Below, piece after piece: positions 57,841 to 64,000 of a DNA stretch of 64,000 nucleotides. The stretch's first letter is position 1. Every line of letters starts with the position of its first letter. This stretch comes from DTKD01 sp964494345 (GTDB taxonomy: Bacteria; Armatimonadota; UBA5829), in contig CAZBSI010000004.1 of assembly GCA_964494345.1 (NCBI GenBank), positions 319,753 through 383,752 of the forward strand, read 5' to 3'. The notes beneath the pieces are model-generated. The model ran no database searches. It was not told where the DNA came from and saw only the letters and a program-made list of their open reading frames with translations. A program made the position numbers and the translations under genes.

Positions 57841-60213
57841 TCAGCTTTGATCCAAAAACTGCTGGACCGATTTTATTTCGGACGGCGTGCCCATCACGAC
57901 CAGCTCGTCATCGGCCTCTATCGTAAAATCCGACGGCGGATTGGTATGCAGAGCTTCTCCACGCCGCCGGATCGCCAATACAGTCACTCCGCAGCACTTC
58001 CGGAGGTCCATCTCGCCCAGGGTTTTGCGCACCCATTTGGATTTGTCTGCGACCAACGCAACAGCCATATCAGTCTCGTCGCTGTCCTCGTGGATAACTA
58101 AATCCAAAAACTCGACGACTTCGGGCTTTATCGCGGCTATAGCCATCCTGTGACCCCCTAAAATATAGGGCGATATTACCCGATCCGCTCCGGCATGGCG
58201 CAGTTTATCCTCGTTTTCCTTTAGAATCGACCGAGCCACTACGAAGAGTTTCGGGTTTAGAACCTTTGCCGTAAGCACGATAAAGACGTTCTGCTCGTCT
58301 GAGGCGGCCACCGCAATAAGCCCCCTCGCTCGCAGTATCCCGGCCTTCAGCAGAGTTTCGTCCTCGCTGGCTTTGCCTTCAACATGCGGGATGTTGTTTT
58401 CGCGCAGTTTGGGTAGCTGCACGGGATTAGACTCTACCACCACGCTTAGCACCTGATATCTCGCAAGGTCCTTAACGATCTGTTGGCCCATTCGCCCATA
58501 CCCGCAGACAATGTAGTGTCCCGACATCGACTCGATCTGTCTATCCATCATCTTCCTCTCAATTTTATCTTCAGCTTCGAGAATCAAATCCGCCGCCTGG
58601 GTGGCGGAGTCCCGGAACGGCCGGAATAAAACCTCAGCGTGCAGCCAAAGCTTATCGTCCGGAGCCACCGACGATTCGTCAACAGCGCATGCAAATGGCC
58701 CCTTATAACCAGCGCCACGCAGATTTTTGACGATGCGATGGTTAAGCTCGTTATCTCGAATTGAACTTATTACCCACTTCACGCCGGACAGCGACAGCGA
58801 TTTCACAAAGTCCGGGTCTTCGGCGTCGCCAAACAACGCATCTCTGCCACTTTGACGCCAGGCCTTTACGCCCTCCGGGTCGAAATCCACCCCCAGCGTG
58901 CTTCTATTTCGGCTGATAAGCTCGCTGCCGATCCTGTTCCCATAGCGACCCAAACCCACCAGAACGATTTTATGCGCCCCATTGCCAAGCTGCGAATAAG
59001 CGTCGCTATCCTCCCGGTGTATTCCCGGACGCTCAAAGATGTGCAGTCGTCTCCCGATTTTGTCGTAAATCGACTGAGCATTGACCACCAAATGCGCGTC
59101 AATGCCTATCGTGATCATCAAAACCAGAGTCACCAACCGCAGAGTTTCATCAGTTATATGCCCAGCCGATACCCCCAACGCCATTAATATCAGTGAGAAT
59201 TCGCTGATCTGAGCCACCGTTATACCGGACATAAAACTGGTGCGCCTGCGGTAACCCAGTAGCCCGAGTATTCCCATCACGCTCAGCGGTTTTTCGATCA
59301 TCACGACCAGCGACAGCGCAATAGCGGGCACCACCTGTGCGCCGAGATCGTGCAAGTCGAACCGGCTTCCCAAATCCAAAAAGAAAAACAGCAGCAGGAA
59401 ATCGCGCAGGCTCGCCAATTTCGAGCTTAACACATCTCGATACGGACTGGAAGCCAGAGATAACCCCGCCATAAAAGCGCCGACTTCCTTGCTGAAGCCC
59501 AGCACTTCGCTTATTCCCGCCAACGCAAGCGCCCACGCCACGCTGGACAGAACAAGCAGCTCGGTGGAACGTGACATAACCGGCATAAGGCGAGGGAAAA
59601 CATATCTGCTCGTAAGCCAGATGCCCAAAAGCAACGCGGCGCCTTTGAGGATTATAAATATGGCCTGATGAGCCAGATTTGTCTCGGCCGCACCCGTGAA
59701 CGCTGCCAAAACGATCATCGCCAATACTATTACGATGTCGTCGACGATCAGTATGCCCACCGCAATTCGCCCGTGCAGCGAATCGGCCTCACCTTTATCA
59801 GTGAGCAGCTTGATTATCAAAACCGTGCTGGAAAAACCAAGGGAGGCTGCGATATATAAAGACTCAGTGTGATGAAGCCGTAGAGCCATGCAGACAAGGT
59901 ATCCAATGACGCCTGTAATCAGCATCATACCGATGCCCGCAATCAACGAAGCCGTGCCAGAACTGCGGATGAGTTGTGGGTCGAGTTTTAATCCCACAAC
60001 AAACAGCAGCATCGCCAGGCCCAGGTCCGCAAATATATGAAGCTGCTCAGTAGAATGAATCGCGTTAAGACCAACAGGCCCGGCTGCAATGCCCACGAGG
60101 ATGAAAGCGATAAGCAGGGGTTGGCGGAACCTGATAGCTATAGCTCCCGCGACAACCGCGGCTAGCACCAAGATTACAATCTCATTAAAAGGGCTGAAAG
60201 TGAACAAATTCAT
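57841..60213 (-). CDS. Monovalent cation/proton antiporter (CPA2) with two RCK/TrkA modules
   Basis: 790 residues. About residues 1-385 form the Na+/H+ exchanger membrane domain with about 12 helices (IAIRFRQPLLIAFILVG, FSSTVLIIKLLTDKGE, GILIVDDIVIVLAMIV). A first TrkA-N-type Rossmann domain follows (KIVLVGLGRYGNRIGSELI, with DALFGDAEDPDF), then a second (YIVCGYGRMGQQIVKDLA, HVEGKASEDETLLKAGI) and a TrkA-C domain (KCCGVTVLAIRRRGE, ADDELVVMGTPSEI). It resembles KefB/KefC and YbaL, which have one such module. It probably exchanges K+ or Na+ for protons under nucleotide control. Confidence 0.88.
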   Translation of the reverse strand: MNLFTFSPFNEIVILVLAAVVAGAIAIRFRQPLLIAFILVGIAAGPVGLNAIHSTEQLHIFADLGLAMLLFVVGLKLDPQLIRSSGTASLIAGIGMMLITGVIGYLVCMALRLHHTESLYIAASLGFSSTVLIIKLLTDKGEADSLHGRIAVGILIVDDIVIVLAMIVLAAFTGAAETNLAHQAIFIILKGAALLLGIWLTSRYVFPRLMPVMSRSTELLVLSSVAWALALAGISEVLGFSKEVGAFMAGLSLASSPYRDVLSSKLASLRDFLLLFFFLDLGSRFDLHDLGAQVVPAIALSLVVMIEKPLSVMGILGLLGYRRRTSFMSGITVAQISEFSLILMALGVSAGHITDETLRLVTLVLMITIGIDAHLVVNAQSIYDKIGRRLHIFERPGIHREDSDAYSQLGNGAHKIVLVGLGRYGNRIGSELISRNRSTLGVDFDPEGVKAWRQSGRDALFGDAEDPDFVKSLSLSGVKWVISSIRDNELNHRIVKNLRGAGYKGPFACAVDESSVAPDDKLWLHAEVLFRPFRDSATQAADLILEAEDKIERKMMDRQIESMSGHYIVCGYGRMGQQIVKDLARYQVLSVVVESNPVQLPKLRENNIPHVEGKASEDETLLKAGILRARGLIAVAASDEQNVFIVLTAKVLNPKLFVVARSILKENEDKLRHAGADRVISPYILGGHRMAIAAIKPEVVEFLDLVIHEDSDETDMAVALVADKSKWVRKTLGEMDLRKCCGVTVLAIRRRGEALHTNPPSDFTIEADDELVVMGTPSEIKSVQQFLDQS

Positions 60214-60383
60214 ATAGGCATGTCATAGAACCGCAGCTTTATACTGAGGATTTCCAATCGCCACCGGCTCGGCCATTTCATGGTAACGGCTGTGTCGGGA
60301 AGTGTCAACAAAGTAAGCGTGTGAATGAATGATTATCAGGCTGCTGGGTAGAATGATCACGTAACGAGAAAGGAGACACTATC

Positions 60384-60818
60384 TTGACCAGGGAACAATG
60401 TATACAGTTTGCCATCGAAAACCCGGTTTGCACCGTCGCAACGGTAGACGGAGACGCGCCTAAAGCCAGGATATTTATGCTCTGGAGAGCAAATGAAGAT
60501 GGATTCTATTTCTCCACCCGCACCAGCCAGAGAACGTATTCACAGTTGAAGTCCAACCCAAAAACAGAGCTGTGCTTCTATAAACAAGGCAGTGCTGAGA
60601 ACGACCTCGGAACTATGCTGCGGGTGGCGGGTTCGGCCGAATTTGTGGACGATAGGTCGCTCAAGGAGCAGCTTCTCGCCGAGTGGCCATTTTTGACGCA
60701 AATGGGAGTGACCGGCCCGGATGATCCAACGCTGATTCTGTTCAAGATCTCCACCGGGTCGATGGAGTGCTGGACGTCGGCGGGCGGCGGTCAGAAAATT
60801 GAGGTTGTCGCCTTGTAG
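60384..60818 (+). CDS. Pyridoxamine 5'-phosphate oxidase-fold protein
   Basis: 144 residues from TTG 60384, with AGGAGA seven bases upstream. The split-barrel fold shows as VCTVATVDGDAPKARIFMLWR, DGFYFSTRTSQRTYSQLKSNPKTELCF and a C-terminal LFKISTGSMECW. Such proteins bind FMN, F420 or haem. The short general stress protein 26-like form is common. A hairpin (60831-60839 with 60849-60857) lies between it and the converging SIS gene. Confidence 0.85.
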   Translation: MTREQCIQFAIENPVCTVATVDGDAPKARIFMLWRANEDGFYFSTRTSQRTYSQLKSNPKTELCFYKQGSAENDLGTMLRVAGSAEFVDDRSLKEQLLAEWPFLTQMGVTGPDDPTLILFKISTGSMECWTSAGGGQKIEVVAL

Positions 60819-60842
60819 TCGGTTTAGTGGCAGGCGGAGGTA

Positions 60843-61964
60843 TTACTCCTCCGCCTGATCATCCATCACGCCTGGTGTCGTCGCTGGTTGGGCGTCGTCG
60901 ACCATCCTGGCCTCCACTTCCAGCACGTTTTCTGTGCTGAAAGGGTCGGTTTCATTAAGAATAGCCAGATAGTAGCTGACGTAGTCGCCGAGATACAGGC
61001 CGTAGAACAACTTCTCAGTTGTAGAATTGCCCTGGATGTTAGCATTGACGACGCCAAATTGATTCAACACTTCTGAGACCGCGTCTGACAGGTGACTGAT
61101 TGCCGGCTTATCCGCTTTGTCTCGAAGCAGCACAATCGCGACTTCATTCGCCCGTTTCGCCGCCAGTTCATAGCCCGATATCTCACCAGTCGCCAGATCC
61201 TGCAGGGCTCCGTAGAATGCAAGCGCCTTGCTATTTGAGTTGATCTGGCTTTTCCATCTTCTGGCCACTGCCGTACGGTATCCGTAAGCGCCGTAAACCA
61301 CAACGAGTTTACCAAACAAGCTCTGCGCCAGCCGCTTCGCAACGTTGCGCGCAGTCACATTTTCGAACCGAAGCGACTCGCGTGCGTTTTTCATCAATTT
61401 GATCGCATGCGAGACCTTCTCGGTCTCCCCTTCTACTAACCCCAGCCGCTCAATAGTCACGATAACCGGTACCAGCAGATATCCGATCGCTGAACGCTGC
61501 GGCTGACCTGGCGGAATAGAGACTCGCGCTATCCCCTCTTTTGCCGCCTGCTCAAGCAGTTTCCCGCCACCGCTGATGCAGATAACCGACGCTCCTCGCT
61601 GCCTGGCATCTCGCATATTGCGCAGCGCCGATCTGCTTTTACCAGCGTAATCAAGCACAAAGACGAGTGACTTTTCACCTACGTGTTTAGGCAATCGCCC
61701 TCCGCAATCCGACAGAATGGGGATATCAGCCTGTTCGGAAAGAATAGCCGACGCCATATCCGCAGCAATAGCAGAATCGCCGACCCCAGTGATGAAGACA
61801 TCACTGGGTGCGTTGACAAACGGCTCAAGCGCAGTACTGCGCGCGACGCCCAGAGCCGTCTCGCACTGCTCCGGCAATTCGTTGATCAGCCGGAGCATAT
61901 TACGCTTGTCAACTGCCTGCATCCGAACCACATCGTCCAAGATTGGAATCGGTTCCGTGGTCAT
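60843..61964 (-). CDS. SIS-domain protein related to bifunctional phosphoglucose/phosphomannose isomerase
   Basis: 373 residues with two sugar-isomerase folds (SIS). Family wording is kept in VFITGVGDSAIAADM, QPQRSAIGYLLVPVIV and TEKLFYGLYLGDYVSYYLAI. The active site is not: the motif NENxK, with the catalytic glutamate, is NSNSK at 242-246, and ELNHNE, with the ring-opening histidine, is DLATGE at 256-261. The SYSGNTEE loop is DYAGKSRS. It may be a regulatory pseudoenzyme or have another activity. It is 32 bases after rpsR. Confidence 0.8.
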   Translation of the reverse strand: MTTEPIPILDDVVRMQAVDKRNMLRLINELPEQCETALGVARSTALEPFVNAPSDVFITGVGDSAIAADMASAILSEQADIPILSDCGGRLPKHVGEKSLVFVLDYAGKSRSALRNMRDARQRGASVICISGGGKLLEQAAKEGIARVSIPPGQPQRSAIGYLLVPVIVTIERLGLVEGETEKVSHAIKLMKNARESLRFENVTARNVAKRLAQSLFGKLVVVYGAYGYRTAVARRWKSQINSNSKALAFYGALQDLATGEISGYELAAKRANEVAIVLLRDKADKPAISHLSDAVSEVLNQFGVVNANIQGNSTTEKLFYGLYLGDYVSYYLAILNETDPFSTENVLEVEARMVDDAQPATTPGVMDDQAEE

Positions 61965-61996
61965 AGCCCGCTCCCGTGTTTAGTGTTAGGATTCGA

Positions 61997-62257
61997 TCAT
62001 TCCGCCGTGAACGGCAGAAGTGCGATTTCTCTAGCTCTTTTAATCGCGTGAGTCAAGGTTCTCTGGTGGGACGCACAAGTCCCGGTTGTCCTTCGCGGCA
62101 GGATCTTGCCTCGCTCAGAAACGAATCTGCGCAGCCGGTTTACCTGTTTATAGTCGATATAATCGACCTTATCCACGCAAAACGTGCATACTTTCCTGCG
62201 CACTCTTCGGAATCTGGACGGTCGGCCTCCGCCGCTGTCTCTTCCTCTCAGCGCCAT
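61997..62257 (-). CDS. rpsR: Ribosomal protein S18
   Basis: 86 residues. The family core is DYKQVNRLRRFVSERGKILPRR and TGTCASHQRTLTHAIKRAREIALLPF (as two motifs, VNRLRRFVSERGKI and IKRAREIALLPF). The CTFC pair near residue 24 and a later Cys suggest a zinc-binding form. It follows ssb in the classic rpsF-ssb-rpsR order. Confidence 0.97.
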   Translation of the reverse strand: MALRGRDSGGGRPSRFRRVRRKVCTFCVDKVDYIDYKQVNRLRRFVSERGKILPRRTTGTCASHQRTLTHAIKRAREIALLPFTAE

Positions 62258-62348
62258 TATAACACCTCAATAAACAGTCTGCTGTCAGTATTTGGCAATC
62301 GCCATCCGCCGCCAGCAGTTCGATGAATCAGTTTTAATATTCGCAAAA

Positions 62349-62768
62349 TCAGTCGTCGGCAAACGGATCGTAATCCATATCCGCGTCTGGCATAGGCGCG
62401 GACTCCTCCGTCGGCATCGGAGCCGATTCTTCACGCGGAGCGCCGCCGCCCTGCGGCCTATCCAGCCCCTGCAAAGATTCGGCAACGACTTCGATCTTCG
62501 ATCGTTTCTGCCCGTCCTGCTGAACCCAGGAGCGCTGCTGCAACTTGCCCTCAATACCGACCAATCGACCCTTTTTCAGGTAATTGGCGGCAAACTCAGC
62601 GCTCTGTCTCCAGGCTATGACGTCAAAAAAGTCGGTCTCTTTTTCCCCTGACGGAGACTTGAAGCGTCGATCTACGGCAACTCGAATTGTGGTCACTGCG
62701 ATTCCGTTGGGAGTATATCTCAGTTCCGGGTCCGCCACCACACGGCCAATCAATGCAACAACGTTCAT
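62349..62768 (-). CDS. ssb: Single-stranded DNA-binding protein
   Basis: 139 residues. The OB fold begins MNVVALIGRVVADPELRYTP, with VDRRFKSPSGEKETDFFDVI and FAANYLKKGRLVGIEG. The tail is acidic and repeats EESAPMP twice; it ends YDPFADD rather than the common DDDLPF, so the partner-binding tip is not at the very end. It binds single-stranded DNA during replication. Confidence 0.96.
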   Translation of the reverse strand: MNVVALIGRVVADPELRYTPNGIAVTTIRVAVDRRFKSPSGEKETDFFDVIAWRQSAEFAANYLKKGRLVGIEGKLQQRSWVQQDGQKRSKIEVVAESLQGLDRPQGGGAPREESAPMPTEESAPMPDADMDYDPFADD

Positions 62769-62821
62769 CTCGCCACCCCTTAATATGCAGAAATCCTTTC
62801 GCGCATATCAGCGACCGGATC

Positions 62822-63340
62822 CTACTCTGTTTCAGCCTGCGACTGCTCGTCCTCGACTGCCGTTTCAGCCTGAGGCTGCTCTTCTGCTACTTCGACAGAC
62901 GCCGCCTCTTCTTCCTGCTCCTGAGCTGGCTGTTCGGCAACTTCCTCTGCTACCTCCGCGGCGACCTCTTCGGTTGCCTCGGTTTCGGCGGCTTCCTCTG
63001 CTACTGGCTGCGGATGCTCGATTCTGGATGTGTCGACGTGCTCTGGCTCGACTCTGGTAATCAGATGACGAAAGACATCGTCGGAGATGCGATAGACACG
63101 GTCGAGTTCCTTTGAAACTTCGGCCTCAGCCTCGAAGAACATCAGAATATACTGACCTTCTCGGCGACCCTTTATTTCATAGGCCAATCGTCGCTTGTCC
63201 CAGCGGCCAACCGAACGGACTTCTCCGCCCTGATCCGTGACCAGCTTGACATACTTGGCGATGATGGAATCGACCTGATCGTCGGTGAGATTTGCATCGA
63301 TGATATACATCGACTCGTAAAGACGTTTCGTGGTGTTCAC
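62822..63340 (-). CDS. rpsF: Ribosomal protein S6 with long acidic tail
   Basis: 172 residues. The first 100 are S6 (RLYESMYIIDANLTDDQVD, GEVRSVGRWDKRRLAYEIKG, YILMFFEAEAEVSKELDRVY). About 65 residues after residue 107 are almost only Glu, Ala, Val and Gln in an imperfect repeat (EEVAAEVAEEVAEQPAQEQE). It binds the 16S rRNA platform with S18. First gene of its operon. Confidence 0.96.
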   Translation of the reverse strand: MNTTKRLYESMYIIDANLTDDQVDSIIAKYVKLVTDQGGEVRSVGRWDKRRLAYEIKGRREGQYILMFFEAEAEVSKELDRVYRISDDVFRHLITRVEPEHVDTSRIEHPQPVAEEAAETEATEEVAAEVAEEVAEQPAQEQEEEAASVEVAEEQPQAETAVEDEQSQAETE

Positions 63341-63574
63341 CCCCCCTCGGTCTAAAGTGGTTCCGCTCGTAGTCGGAACGGAGAGAGTAGAAGCGGCGCA
63401 TGTGCTGCGCCGGCGATCTTACTCGGTTTTATGCCTACAAAACATAGACAAGGCATTATACCACTACACCTATTTCGCTGCAAGCAGTTTTTGGCGATAA
63501 ATTGCCGGAGAAAGAAAAAGCGGATTGGCCGACGCTTGCAGCCGCAATTGTGTCGGCAATCACACGGTTTGATT

Positions 63575-63838
63575 ATGATGTGGCTGGTTCCACTGGGATT
63601 GGTGGCTGTGGGTGGCCTCCTTGCATCAAGCATACTGGCCTTAGGCCCTGCTCTTGTGTATGTCACTGTTTCGTGCGCGAGGGGCCGGAGCGTCTCGGTG
63701 CGTGATTTGGTTCCTTCAACAAGAAATGATTATATCGTGTTGACCCTCGCCATAGCGCTAGTGACTTTGATCCTTATATCGATTGTCTATTGTTCTGCTA
63801 TCTGTCGGTGGATTGTTTTGCATCTGATGCAGCGGTAG
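63575..63838 (+). CDS. Possible small two-helix membrane protein
   Basis: 87 residues from ATG 63575 (a second ATG follows). There are two hydrophobic segments (WLVPLGLVAVGGLLASSILA and YIVLTLAIALVTLILISIVY) joined by a basic loop. No clear ribosome site and no family match. It is the only candidate gene in 63341-64000. Confidence 0.4.
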   Translation: MMWLVPLGLVAVGGLLASSILALGPALVYVTVSCARGRSVSVRDLVPSTRNDYIVLTLAIALVTLILISIVYCSAICRWIVLHLMQR

Positions 63839-63917
63839 ATAGCCTGAGTTCCGTGTTTTCGGGGAAAGGGTTTTCTGATACAACAAAACAACAACAAGAT
63901 AGGGCGGAGACGCTATA

Positions 63918-63940
63918 GCCGGGGGTGCGGTGGCCCCGGC
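63918..63940 (+). other. GC-rich hairpin near the right edge
   Basis: GCCGGGG (63918-63924) pairs with CCCCGGC (63934-63940), followed by more G/C-rich sequence with possible further pairing. It could be the leader of a gene beyond the window, or a structured RNA cut by the edge. I cannot assign a class. Confidence 0.35.
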
Positions 63941-64000
63941 GGTTCCGGGAAAGGGGAAGCTGTCCCAAAAACATCTACGAGTCACTCCAGATTACCTGTC

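Noticed and set aside
63901..64000. Named riboswitch (c-di-AMP, cobalamin or similar)
   Set aside because: I could not match the conserved core of any class and the sequence is cut by the window edge.

Overview
The window reads as a chromosomal segment of a free-living diderm bacterium with moderate GC. It carries the outer-membrane lipid transport genes mlaE-mlaF and an MCE protein, no cell-wall features typical of Gram-positives, and frequent TTG and GTG starts behind good Shine-Dalgarno sites. The gene mix (exported carbohydrate-active enzymes, PSP1/RicT, PurSQL-type purine synthesis, QueC, siroheme decarboxylase) would suit an Armatimonadota-like lineage. That is an inference from gene content, not from a marker phylogeny. 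I see no prophage, insertion sequence, CRISPR array or rRNA.

Layout. 1-9915 (all minus): an exported protein cut by the window edge, a GH43 glycosidase, a large secreted CBM9-like/Ig-domain protein, a class I aminotransferase with an Lrp/AsnC regulator, metG, an FmdB zinc ribbon and ricT. 9950-10319: a gene-free stretch with two near-identical 74-bp units, each with a -10-like box and an intrinsic terminator, possibly duplicated small RNAs. 10320-12717: a two-gene ABC exporter. 12861-13737: a complete transcription unit for a selenocysteine peroxiredoxin, with a consensus promoter, an in-frame UGA at the catalytic position, a SECIS-like hairpin and a terminator. 13756-15224 (minus): a Fic protein behind a 40-bp-period operator-like array, then tRNA-Cys and tRNA-Gly. 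15389-31432 (plus): mlaE-mlaF-MCE, rplI-dnaB, the purine genes purD-E-B and purS-Q-L-F-M-N, and a lipid kinase.

31427-45507 is mostly minus: queC, a YyaL-type thioredoxin-fold protein, a fused AhbA-AhbB-like siroheme decarboxylase, then (after a plus-strand phosphodiesterase-like gene) a zinc ribbon and a tightly packed run gpsA-alr-FAH-cyclase-like-amidohydrolase-DNA methyltransferase-amidohydrolase-DegT aminotransferase, several members of which overlap. 45921-54013 holds a small conserved gene, a Gfo/Idh oxidoreductase, two TPR proteins, a sugar-type ABC importer (two permeases and a lipoprotein binding protein, no ATPase), a small membrane protein and a stand-alone receiver protein. 54462-63340 holds a GH65-like enzyme, a methyltransferase, a cation/proton antiporter with two RCK modules, a flavin-type oxidase fold, and the rpsF-ssb-rpsR-SIS block.

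The most notable points are the selenocysteine peroxiredoxin; PurQ, whose nucleophilic cysteine is glycine; the duplicated putative small RNA; the Fic operator array; an SIS sugar-isomerase homologue lacking its active-site residues; and a dispersed intergenic repeat family at four sites. Ten steps of purine synthesis are nearly covered, but purC, purK, purH and purA are not here.
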